Source: Tubiluchus corallicola (lineage: Eukaryota; Priapulida; Priapulimorpha; Priapulimorphida; Tubiluchidae). Taken from it: a stretch of 60,000 bases of DNA. Under the pieces are notes generated by a model that saw only the letters and a program-made list of their open reading frames with translations, had not been told where the DNA came from and did not search any database. Both the position numbers and the translations under genes were made by a program. Location: positions 622,001-682,000 of the forward strand of contig JAQGDQ010000019.1 in assembly GCA_030141605.1 (NCBI GenBank), written 5' to 3'. Positions 1-12,083 of the stretch are shown piece after piece; the first letter of the stretch is position 1, and each line of letters opens with the position of its first letter.

Positions 1-3000
1 GTTTGTCTAGACAGTTGACTATGCCTTGTTGAATCTAAAGGTGAATGCCACGATGGTTGTGTTAAAAAATCCTGTGGTAAATGTTGTGTTCCCTCCGGCA
101 TGTAAAATACTGGCTGCTGAGACGACCGTGGCGGTCCAGAAGAATAATATGGTGGAAACCTGTAATTTAAGCAACAATATTTGTTAACACAATTCTCCAG
201 AAACATAAACAATAGATTGTTTATCATACTGCCAAGCATAGGAGTTTCTATTCAAGATAAAAAAACAAATTGTATATGATTAATATACTCAAATTAAGTG
301 CAAACGAACGAAAATAAAAACACCAAGCAATGACCATACAGCCATGACCGACTTGCAATATTCTGTCATACATGACAATTGGGCGCATATCTTCGTTACA
401 ACGTTTATCTCTTTTCTTAAGTTATTAGCTTCATATAAGGTGAACCTACAGTTTAATGTTTTTTGTTTTCTGTAGAACAGTTAGCAAAAACAATGAAGAT
501 GCAGAATTTGAGGAGTTTTGATCTAAATACAAGCACTCTGCAAAAACCCTACTTCTTCTGCTGAAGCATTCCTTTTCACAGCACTTTTGCCCTATCTGCG
601 ACTTTTGTTTTATAAAAATATTAAAACTGCTTAAAAATGTGCCTGTCAACTCAGTGCTACCATGCATCACTTAAATTGTGCCTATTTTGTCATATTTAGG
701 ATTGTGACCTTTTACTGACCTTTAACTTCCAGATTTTCCCAATTACTGTGAATAAGATTCACAAATAATTGGCATTTAGTTACTATCGAGTGTAATATGG
801 CTCAGATTTCGTTAGAAGTTTTTAAAACTAACACAAAAAATTCCGCAATTGCCGGGCACTACAATTGACGCCTGCAGAATTTTAAGTTGGTGAGCGAAAA
901 GACGATGTTTGTCCAATTAGATTTTTTGGTTGCGTATTCTCTGTAACTGTCAAGGCCATGGCACATGCTTCGAGTAGAATATCCTGCATGCACGAGATGC
1001 TTGGAGCAAAACATCTACTCTTTTGATATGCTAGGAATTTCAGCATGTGTTTTTAAAATGCTGTTTGTTTTGCGCAGTGACGAAAAATGCAAACTGCGTG
1101 CGAAAATTGAAGACGTGAAAGCTTTGAGCAATTAGTACACACTACACAGTACACATATTGGCATGTTTGTTTCTGCTAGCTTTGAAGACGAAAAAATTTG
1201 TATGGTTTCTAAAAGTTCATGCTTTTCAATTAATGCTTTTTGCATTGATGACTCATTACAAAATTAATTGTCTTCCGTGTAATTATGGAGCTTAATCTAG
1301 TAACCATAAGATACAATACATAAAGTGATGCCACAATAAACATTGCAGAGTGGATTTAGCAGAAAGTTTTCGAAATTTGTGAAATCAAAAATCTGATATT
1401 TTTGCTGTCATGTTTTTAGAAAATTCCTTTATTACTATCACCACAGTAACACTTACCAAGAATTCTTACGAGAATGAGAAGAAAGGTCAAGTGGTTGCAG
1501 CTGTGAACTGTGAGGTGGAAAATCCATTTTTGAACCAGACGGTACACACTGAGGACCTGTAGGATACGAAAGGCATCGGTCTAACTCTTTACTGGTGTGA
1601 TTTTTCTCTTGTGTAACTTCTTCTTCATCGTCATCTTCTTCTTCCTCTTCTTCTAAATCTTCTTCACTTGACCTCATGTCCTAGAAAGAAATAGAAATAT
1701 GATACGATATCAAAATAAAGCTAGAGCTTTAGGTAGTAGCATCAACAGTGACAAAACTCAAATTTCTAACAAACTTTTCGTATCATCAAAATTTCAATCC
1801 TAATTGAAATATCATGACATGGGCAATTTTTATCAATGAGCAAAAGCACATTCTCAATTTCTACTTTAGTATGACTACAACTGTACAATTTTATCTGCAT
1901 GATTAACATTAGGTGAATATGACTCACACACAACTCTTACTAGATGACCAAATTAGCCTACAAAACTTGCTGTGTCACCATGACTAATATAATCATATGA
2001 AACAAAATTCAAATCATCAAGCCACGTGCATACGCCATTTTGTACTTTAACTGATGTGTCATACTAGCAAAGGCAAAGATACAGTAGAAATTATGAAGTA
2101 TTTTGACCTAGCAGTTGTCTAATGCATAAGAGAACAAATTTCGCTACATTCCAGAAATTGCAGTTTGTCATTGGATTTTGCACACATCTAACTGATTAAA
2201 CCTTCTTCTGGCAAAGACAGCTAGAGCTTCAAAAGCAAACAGCAAAGCAAGTGATTAAATGTTTAGCTTCCAGGAATTCTTGGGCAACGAGGTTAATTGC
2301 ATTGGACGGGCAGGTCAAAGCGAACCGTTATAGGCTAGCATATTAGCGTATGATAATTGTTCCTGCTTACAAACAAAATGGTACTTAACGTGATTGTTTC
2401 TATGTGTATTATAGGAGAACAGTGTTCTAAGATGATAAAGTCCACAAAGAAGTGGTCAGACCTGCTCTAATCTATGGGCTGGAAGCAGCTTCTCTAAAGA
2501 CCGAAGAGAAGAAAATGGATGTGGTGGAGATGAGGATGTTGAGATGGATAGTGGGAATAACAAGAAGAGATAAAATTAGAAATAATAATATCAGAGGAAC
2601 AGTAAAAGTAGTGGAAGCCTCGCAAGATTGCGATGGTATGGACACCTGAAAAGAAGAGTCGGTGAAGATCATGTGGGAAGGGAGGTCATGGAAATGGAAG
2701 TGCTGGGAAATAGAAGAAGAGGACGACCCAAGCGGAGATGGATTGAATGTATTAATGGAGACCTTAGAGAGTAGAACATAAGAACATAAGACCTTAAGAA
2801 CATAAATGAAGAGATGGTCAACAACAGGAAGGCGTGGAGAAGACTCATTCACAATGGCAACGCCGCATAGGGAAAAGCTGGGAAGAAGAAGAAGTGTTCT
2901 AAGATTATATGAAACTCATAAAAGCTTATTAGTCACTCGAAAGTGTGTTATTGAAGCACGTGAAAAAAATATTCGGTTAATTACGCGGAGTTATTTGAGA

Positions 3001-6000
3001 CAATTATCGACAGTTTTTGTGTACATTTGAATAGAAGCGGCCCGTACCAGATGTTTTAGAGTCAATTAAGCGACTGAGTCCATTAACCACGAATCTAATA
3101 AACAGTGCATACTGTAACAAATGTGCAAGAAAAAATTTTCATGTTTATATTTGGCCTGAAGCAGTTGTTATTCCAGTAAATGCTTCTGGGACTCCTTCAG
3201 CCTTACTGTCAGCATAAGGCCAAATCTAATAACTTTGATAGCGACCAAAGTTTACAAAATTAAACATACAATATCCAAATCTGAATTAGAGTCAGAGCCA
3301 CCATCTTCAGTTTTACTATTAACTTCATTATTTGCATGTTCCACTGTTCCATGTTTCCTTCGTCTTCTTCGCCTTCGCCTATAACAAACAAAATTTTAGC
3401 ACAATTTCAGAAAGTCTAATTAAAATGCAATAGCTAAGAAATTATGTTACGGGCCTATTGTCATCATAGTTCGTTAACATTTGAAATAAAATTTTATCAT
3501 TTATAAGCTACTTCCATGCTGCATAAGCTTATGCAAAAGCATTACAGACGCTACAGCAGAAATTACAACAAATGAGTAGTAACATGAACACAATAATCTC
3601 AGCAGTTAAACAGTGCAAACTTTAGTACATTCGTAAGTTTTTTCTATAGTAGTTGTTACTGAAGGCGAAACCCCTCAACAAGATGATGAAGGATTCCCAC
3701 CACTTGCAGAAAAATAACAGCTCTTACAAATGAAATTTTTAAGTTGCATTTAAATTTTATTATATAGTTGTAGCTCTAGCAAACAATCAAACAGCCCTCT
3801 ACAAGTGGAAAAAAGGTATCAGGAAATATAAGTATCCTCACCAACAAAATTAAATGTCTCTATGTACAGCGAGAAAACAATGAATAAATTTCCAAACTAG
3901 TCTTTTCACGTTAATCCAATGAGCATGTGCAGCCAGCACAGCCAAAAAGTGCTGGGTAGTTACATTTGTGCGAGTTAACTTAATATGTTTGCCATTCACT
4001 ATCCTGCATAATATCCCACACACCAGTCTACAAGATCACCCTACATTGTATTTAAATGTGCTTAGTCAAAAAATTACGTTTAACTTACTTTAATGGCTTA
4101 AAAGTTTTTGATTCACTGCCAGCATTGCTATTAGAGTCTTCACCGTCAGCTGAAGGATCTCTGACGTCAGAAATGTTAGCCACAAGGTCTTTTAAAAAGT
4201 CAAACCTGGCTTCAGATAAAATTGTTTGTTTTCTGTAAAACAAAAATGGCAATTCTTATGACTTGACAAATAACATCAAACACCTGCAGATTTCATTGCA
4301 GTAACAACAAAACTATATCCAAAAATGCTAGGTTGTGCACTAATCATTTGTAGATTTTTGTAATGCACGAAAAATACTATAAGATAGTTAAATAATACAA
4401 CATTTTGCCAATGTAATTGTGCTCAAATTGTAATTAGCTTTAGACATTCATACTACAGATTGCAAATTTTTGTAATGATTGGTAATTATAAACTGAGAAA
4501 TATTTTACGAACTATTTAATCACATAATACATCACAGTCAAATTAAACATTTATTTATACCTGTCATGTTATACATGTCTAATTTATGAATGAGCAACAT
4601 GTAGGTATAAATGAAAAGGTCAATAACTGCAGGCTAAAAGTCTTACAAGTGTTGTGGAGTGAGCGTCCTAGCATTCTTTGCTTGTGTGTTGGCACTTGCT
4701 TTCAGTAGTAAAGATTCAACAAAAAGTTCGAGAGCCTTTGCTATTAGAAATTCATCAAGGAAAACATTCTCTAAATACATATTAGTAGCAAAAAACATGC
4801 AAAACATTTTGCATGTACTTAGGATTAATTTGAAATTTTATTACTATCAATAATATACAAACGCTTCACCTAGTTTCTGTTATTTTCTTTCCCCACTTAA
4901 TAGCGGACCTAGTAATAGGTTAATAGGCAGATAAACTATAGAACACATAAATCAAGATGTCTCATGGTCTGCCCAGCAGAGTCCCAAAGTAACATCTTTC
5001 TCAAGAGTCTACCTATTAATAATGTTGTGCAGGGGCAACCTCTTAACATAGCAGATTTTGTTAAACAGCACACTATTGGGTAGAGTGAAAAAAAATCTGA
5101 ATTGATAAGATACCAGATTATTCTCAGTCAATTTACTTTCAGTAATCAACAACTGATAAAACTACGAATGACTGACTAAAAACCACTATAAAACAATTTT
5201 ATAACTGCCAGCAGTATTGAAGGTCATGCCTCTTGAAACACAATCACGGATCCCACGATAGTAAAATAGCCAGGCATCTTGAAATGAAAATTTTATGCGT
5301 CATACGCTTGTATTTACACATAACTCAATGTAGCTTAATCGTGGTACAGCTAAAATCATGTAAGGTACTGTTTTTGAAAGACTCTAAAAGCTCCAGCTAA
5401 ACAGGATTTGCCTGAAAATCAGAAAGCAGTTATTCCAAAGTCAACGAGATGCACTTCTGTTAATAAAGCATTGAAGTAAGCATTCAGCAAGCGACAATTA
5501 AAATTGCTTTCCATGATTTCAGCTTGAAAAAAACATTTTTTAAAAATAATCACACTTACGAATTTTCACTGACAAATGCATTCTGTAAGACTGCAACACC
5601 GTAGGAACATGACAGCACATTTTAGAGAAAGTGGCACAGATGGGGGAGAGATAGGGAGAGAGACAGAGGTGGAGAAAGACAGACAGACAAAGAGAATTTT
5701 TATAGCAATGCATTCATCATACACTGACTGATAATAATGCAACGTTGTAAGTAAGCAAAATGGCAATGATCTAACTAATTTGCAAGATAGCACACGAGTA
5801 AGTCGACATCTGAATATGATGGTTTCTAACTTTTTCTAAAAAACATGTGCAACAAATTGAAACTTTTATTCCAGCCTAGCAGAACTACTGCTGCCTAGAA
5901 ATGCAGTTCACTGCTATACGATTATCATTATATCATTCAACAAGTCAGTCAGATTAGTTGTCGTGTGAATAATATCACGAGATTACTTAGAAACGTGGCG

Positions 6001-8921
6001 GAAACTTTTGGTAAAAAATGATTTTTCTATGAAACTGATATTGCACCATATAACTGATAGCAGCATCATTAAATCACGTACTACCACCTTACAGTGAAAT
6101 GCTCCTTTAAGACACAGTCCATTCCAAAACTGATTGAAAGACAGGTCACAGATACCAGCAGGCTACCAGATATATAGTACATTTAAAATTTGGTCACAAA
6201 ACATTATTCAAAACTGCATTTATGAAGTCTGTTAACAGTGATATTAACAAAGTTTAAAATGTCACTGGTTAAGCTCATGCAAAAAATAAATTAGTCAAAC
6301 GCCGAAAATAACCGCTAAAGGATACAAATTATTACAGGTACTGGAGCTGCCACTTTCCCAACATCTTCGTCAGTTTGCATGATCTTCTTTATTCTTGCCT
6401 AAAACATTGATTATTGAAATACATAAGAATATTGTCAAATTGAGCAATGTAGGCACTGATGAATTAAAGGAAAACAGGATCACTTTACTGTTCCATTTTG
6501 AAGTACGGTAAAACGTATACATTTTAAGACTTCATAATGCTAAAGCGTTTCTGGTAATTAAACTATCGATTAAAAACTTAATTAACTGAGACGCACAAGC
6601 CTAACTTGTGATGATATCATACAGTAACATAACTTCTAAGAACACAAACATTCCAAGAGAGAATAAAACTTATTTGTGAAAGCAAAAATTGAAGTACAGT
6701 GCTGCTATACCACATATGCTGTACAAAAACTAGGCAAATTGTAAGTTCAAAATTCAAATTTCAAGTTTACCACTAAACTCATGCATGAACTCTCGAACAT
6801 GTTCACTATGTTACAACTGAACACTTCTGAACTGGGAGGTACAGCACCTGTTTTTGTGCAATGTGTTTCCGAGATGCAAGCACTACTGATAATTATCTAT
6901 CATTGTATCAATACGAAAAATCTGTTTTGATCATTATCGCATCGAAGTTATTCTAAGAATATTGTTATGATATCAAATTTGGTGAGCATCACTGTCTTAT
7001 TGCTCACCAATATAAAATCATTTCACTTTGTCACTTCATTTATGCACTGGAATTATTCATAAAAATTAAGACAAAGTTATTTATAAGATAGTTTTAATAA
7101 TTTTCTTGTACTTCCTGCAATAACAGCTGTCTTCAGTCGGTCACATGAATGCAAAGTGCAGTATCTTTGGAGGCGTTTTCCTATAGTTATGTGCAGGTGA
7201 TGCAGCTCACGTAAATAAACATATTACGTAATAAGAGATCAATACGTAAATCCATCGCAGCTCACGTATTAGTATTATTTTATGAGTAAACAAACATGTA
7301 TCTATACATTGATCGGGAAATAATCTGTAAAAATACATTGTTCTAATACACTGAGACACCTTGCACAGTAACTACCGACATATTCAGTATTGTTTTTCAT
7401 TTGAAAAAAATTATCGTATTGCACTATGCTGTCTGAAAATCAGATTATCGGTATTGTATCAATATCGGTAGTCGTACAGCACATACAATTATCTTCTAAT
7501 TTGCTAATTCTTTGGTTAGCAGTTTTATAATATGAGAAGTATGAACATAAGATCATTAAATTTCAGGATCTCGGACTTTATCAACTTGTAGCTTTATATT
7601 AGTTTGCAAAACGTAAGATGCATCAACATTGCATTGTTTAATTCAGAGCAAGAAACAGGTTTCAACTGAATAAGCCGCTGATCAGACCAACATTCAATTC
7701 TGTCGATATCTATCTGTACAAGTGCAAACTGTAATTTGATCTGCCTGTATAATTAAACGTCTCATTAAATGCATTAATAAATGAAGTAACAAATTCTGCT
7801 GAATCACTGAAGGCCATAGCGCTCATAAAAGGATCCGTAAGCATTCCCCATGGAATACCATTATGAACATGAATCCACTTAATACACAGTTAAATTAAAG
7901 CCACACATTGCCTTCTGTAAGTAGATAAAAATCTAAAAGTGAGTTAGTTTATCTTTAATATTAGTAAACAATATTTCCTGCAAAAAACGCTCAAGAGGTA
8001 CTGAATGAAATGCTTTACGGAAGTCTAGGTATAACTGCAATATAGGTCTAACATCTGAAGACATTGCATTGGTTACAGTTGAATTAGAATTTATTAGTAG
8101 ATTTATCAGATGAATAAATGAAAGCCAAAGAAACTCTCACTAAACTCATTTCTCAAGGATTTTCACAATGTCAGATGTGTGAGAAATTGGGCGACGTTCA
8201 TCACATAATGTAGTATTAACTATTATAGGATGTAAAGTAATGTCAACATCCATACATGATCTTCAACATTTTTCAGAATCAAGAGATATGTGAAACATTC
8301 TCAACAATGGATATGCTAGCTAGAAACTGCATTTCTTTCAGCACTGGACCATGCACCTATGCAGGTCCCTTAAACTTCAAAGGGTTAAAGCAAAAATATT
8401 AAGTTCATGTGTGTCAAATATTTATGTATCTACTATATATATAGTACTAAGGAAACAAGTTTTGTAAAATTTTGCTAAGCAGACATTGTGGTATAATTCT
8501 GCAGTATATTACCCATCCCTTAGATTAGAATTACTGTTCCCTTACATGTCCCATGTTTAGCGCAATTAAATCTCTGTCGTATTGAATTTTTGACGCAGTT
8601 TTTGAAGCTTAGCAAATCAATAATAAAAAAAAGAGAATAAACTCTTGATGCAAATTGGTCATTTGTCTTTCAACAAGCAACGGTCGCAATGCGTTAAGAT
8701 ACGAACAAAAACGCTACTTGAAATGCACTTTATTTTTTTTCACTGAAAATGATGTATCTCAGCAAGTAAGCCTAGCATAGCAGATAACACCAGCGTATAG
8801 GCCTAAACATAACAGCATGTACCATACCAACTATAAATTGGAAAGTATTCAAAGATATTTCTGTAAGACGTTTACTTACTGGCGGAAACCGCGCGTTGTA
8901 CTTTTTCTTTTTACCTGGCAT
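1..8921 (-). CDS. DRAP1: DRAP1 / NC2-alpha, Dr1-associated corepressor (partial at the left edge)
   Basis: NC2-alpha pairs with Dr1 (NC2-beta) through a histone fold, binds TBP on promoter DNA and blocks TFIIA/TFIIB recruitment in the nucleus. Coding exons in transcript order: 8880-8921, 6326-6398, 4647-4740, 4089-4232, 3270-3378, 1457-1680 and 1-159 (continues outside). Frame is kept across every junction. The protein starts MPGKKKKYNARFPP, then ARIKKIMQTDEDVGKVA and PVIISKALELF, near-identical to animal NC2-alpha; the histone fold spans about residues 10-85. It is followed by FDFLKDLV, a basic run (RRRRRRRK, about 118-126) and an acidic run of Glu/Asp (about 160-175). The last two exons encode a Ser/Pro/Gln-rich tail, so at least 281 residues are visible, longer than the roughly 205-residue human protein. 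Intron 2 looks U12-type; intron 5 carries a LINE relic. Identity is very secure; the last exon is inferred from frame only. Confidence 0.93.
2430..2890 (+). mobile_element. Non-LTR retrotransposon relic, C-terminal part of the reverse-transcriptase ORF
   Basis: The plus strand reads VRPALIYGLEAASLKTEEKK, then EMRMLRWIVGITRRDKIRNN, which is the conserved region after the polymerase domain in many animal LINE ORF2 proteins (endonuclease/reverse-transcriptase annotations). After a frame change near 2625 it continues with RWYGHLKRRVGEDHVGREV and RRRGRPKRRWIECINGDLRE, and then WRRLIHNGNAA. At least one frameshift and stops show that it is dead. It sits in DRAP1 intron 5, antisense to the gene. The precise clade is not assigned; no 5' part or target-site duplication was identified. 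Confidence 0.8.
4741..6325 (-). other. Candidate U12-type (minor spliceosome) intron of DRAP1
   Basis: Read on the minus strand, this intron opens with GTATCCTTT, the exact U12-type 5' splice-site consensus. Close to its 3' end it has TTCCTTGAT, matching the U12 branch-point consensus TTCCTTRAY, about 14 nucleotides before the terminal AG. The intron splits a serine codon between PVII and KALELF. The other DRAP1 introns have ordinary U2-type donors such as GTAAGT. The sequence match is direct; splicing by the minor spliceosome is inferred. Confidence 0.8.
5631..5695. repeat. Imperfect GA-rich simple sequence in a DRAP1 intron
   Basis: A purine-rich stretch of mixed GAGA, GACAGA and GGAGA units lies within the U12-type DRAP1 intron. 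It is low-complexity sequence with no coding potential; the reverse frame reads as a Leu/Ser/Pro-rich artefact. Confidence 0.5.
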
Positions 8922-11900
8922 ACTTATAGTTGTAAAATTAATTAACATAAATTATTTGTTATCATGAAAAACACTGTTTTCAGTCGACACTTGACAGTTG
9001 ACAGTTTACTTTGTATCACGTTGAAAAAGGGTTGAGAATTGCTGTTACAGTTCATGCGTGTTCAATTACGATCATTTCGATTCAATGCAATTTTATTTTC
9101 TATTTGCTCAAACACACTATAGATAATGTACATTGGCAAAACACACACGTTCAGTATACATAAATATAAAGTTATTTGTAATAGCCATTAACTTTGTTTT
9201 GGCTTATTAACGAAGTTAAATTAGCTATGTAATTATAATGTAGTAATTACAAGAAATCACGATTCAATATTGTAATTAGCGAAAATAAGAAAAAAATGGC
9301 ACGTGAATTTCAATAAAGGTTTATGAAGGAAAAATAGTAAAAGTAAAAAATTATTATCAACAAAATGTTGATTAAAATAAAGAACAATTATAAATAGCAA
9401 CTGAAATACTAAATAAAGTTCATCATTCTAACTTTCTGTAAATGTTCGAAAAATGGGTGGTTAAAGAGTAGAGTTATGATTGAAAAATTGTTGAAAGAAG
9501 ATTTAATATTGGAATTAGAGAATAGAAGTACAAAGTTTATTATTTTGGACCATGCCTTGTTTGTAACGTAGAAAACAAAATGGCGATACGAGAAACGGTC
9601 ACTCCTCCAAGTGCTGTCAAAACGAAATTCTAACTTGCTTATGTCACGAGATGTTAGAAAGAACGTGAAGCAGGAGCGAGAGTCGATGACTGGTCGACTA
9701 GCTGTTAAGACGTGTGTAACAGGACAGGAATTCTGAGAAACCAGGTTAGATCGAAGGTACAGATCATATGTACTTTGCCGTGGGCTATTATAAGATTCTC
9801 ATAAAAGTGTTTATAGAAGCCAGCTGAGAATGCATGCAGAGTGCAGGGCGAAAAAATGCAGTGTTTAAGCTGTTACACACCAGAGATTCCTGTTAGTAAC
9901 TTAAGGCAAATTACTTGTACGCAGAAGCAATAATTACCTCTTGTATGCAGAACACTAAGATGAGATTATGTTATACTCGATAGTTAAATACAAACAGACT
10001 TGTTTAATTGTATAACAGAATTGACTTCATTTACTTGTACGTAATGTTTTCTTATCTTCAATAAACAGCCTTCATATCCCCCCCCCCCCCAGCTGTTTGG
10101 TCTACTAAGCATTATTGCACACCATATAAATCAGTCATCACGAGTCATAAGCAAACGAAAATTATGCAAAGCACAACATTTTTGAAATCCCCTGACTAAA
10201 GAAACATAATAATTATCGAGATGTTAAATATGGCTTATCAAAGAAACTAATAAACCATGCATTGTGCAACATAATATTATAATCTCTATTTTTTAATCTA
10301 CTATGTCTAACTCTCTACTTTTAGCAGGTGAGTTATGATCGAAAAGGTCCAACCAGGAGTAGCTAGCACTAGTCCTTTTTCATTATTGCTATATTGGTAA
10401 TTAATTAAAAACCATCTGTCTGTTGGTTTCATTCTCCAAAAGGGATCTACTTTATTCTGTCCTATCGGTTAACAACACGTAACACAGTTATACTAAATAC
10501 CATGAATCACCAGTTCAAAGTTAACTCTACGATATAACATTTTGCTGGGAGTGGTTGCAAAACAACCAGCAATAGTACAGAACAATTTATTGCAGCAAAC
10601 TACTTGCTAAATCGACTATAGAGAATATTTGTGTAGAACCAATCCTGAGGGCATGACTGCACTCTCAGAAAGATTGGGTCGAACTCAAAATAAAACACTC
10701 AAGTCTGTCTGTGAATGCCGACAAACGGGTACGTTCTGGGAAACGACATTTCTTATACGTTTTATCCTCACAGCAACAATGACTACCATCTGCTTTTAGG
10801 AAATTTCTGCACGGTACTACTGAAATCATGATAGGAATCTAGAAATTTATGTACCTTTTATGTAGTCATGCTACTTACGAAAATCAACACTGTTGAGTTA
10901 CACTACTATCCCTACTACCAATGCTGCTGTAGCCGCCACTATGACCACCACCACCGCAAAAACAACAACAACTTACTCCTGCTACTGCTACTACTACTAA
11001 TGCCATTACTGTTACTACTGTTTACTACTGCTGCACCTGATATTAATTATCTTAACAATTATGTTTGTAATAGTCACAACACTGGGTGTGTGGTATATAG
11101 ATAATAAGAATGATTATTCTTATTATACACATTACCATGCATTTTAAATATCGATATTACATTAAATTTGTAGTTCACATGATATTACACCATATATATG
11201 AACTACGTATTTTGTATTGAAATAATAAAATCGCCCAGTATGCAACACCATAACAACTTAAAAGATTGTAATAAGAATTAAAAGAATTCATTTCATTTTT
11301 ATGAAAGTTATTCTTATATATGCGAAAATTATCACTTTTCTGACATGTAAGTACATAATGCTAATTATAACTGAAACCCAAATCATTATTTTTAAAACGT
11401 AGGTAATCAATGGCCACAAGCCACCAATCAAATACAACATACATTATTTTGCAACTTCTTTCTTCCTTCATCTATTTTTCTTTTTTATACCGTTTTCTCG
11501 AAAAAGATTCAAGATTCAAAAAGTTACTGTATGACAAACTTAAAAATAGATGAACTTAAAAGAATAAGCAATTATTCATGTACATTTACCTACAAAGCAG
11601 TTCTGTCACATTAAAAGTGTTAGAAGTCCTATAACAAGCAACAATACAAAAACGTTTACAAAATTTAATATTGCCTGTTGTAAAGGTTGTTCTGGATGAC
11701 ATATCTTACAATAAATGATGTCAAGTATAAGCAACAAATACCGGAAAGGATAATGGATAATATTAAGTGACAGCAAAAAGTTGCACCAACCGTTACAATA
11801 TGTGTACCATAACAAACAGATATCCTAAAAATCCTTTAGTCTGCTTAATTGTGCACTTTGCTATAATACAATCAATAAGTACATTTTAGCATGTCTTTTC

Positions 11901-12083
11901 TTTTAATGATTACAATTAGTAAAAAGCGTTAACTTAGTTCGATGGTAGCACTACTCTTACATTAGTAATGGTTGAAAATGCTTCGAGTGCTACATTTCAG
12001 GCCTAGTCGTAAATATACATGTACAATTGTCCCAAATATTTCAGAAAGCAGCATTTTACTGCAAGTTAAACAAAATTACTTCC
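8922..12083. other. Intergenic interval between DRAP1 and the 3' end of golgin-84
   Basis: The two minus-strand genes are about 3.2 kb apart. No conserved coding sequence was recognised. The interval holds a run of about ten C residues near 10,080, a CTA/CTG-rich simple-sequence patch near 10,970-11,035, and a short locally GC-richer block at about 9,540-9,900. That block contains AAAATGGCG, which resembles a YY1 site, but no gene was found. The DRAP1 promoter presumably lies at the left end and the golgin-84 3' UTR at the right end; neither boundary can be set from sequence alone. Confidence 0.5.
10968..11035. repeat. CTA/CTG-rich trinucleotide patch
   Basis: Runs of CTA, CTG and ACT trinucleotides produce a Leu-rich reading frame on the plus strand. 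The composition is simple-sequence and the frame has no recognisable domain, so this is annotated as a repeat and not a gene. Confidence 0.55.

Noticed and set aside
4056-4853. Plus-strand frames at 4056-4238 and 4659-4853
   Set aside because: They are antisense shadows of DRAP1 exons 4 and 3, whose minus-strand translation matches the NC2-alpha family.
9713-9879. Perfect 10-bp inverted pair TGTGTAACAG / CTGTTACACA that could be a 167-bp solo LTR or MITE
   Set aside because: Flanks show no target-site duplication, and a 10-bp match at this distance can arise by chance in 60 kb; kept only as a note.
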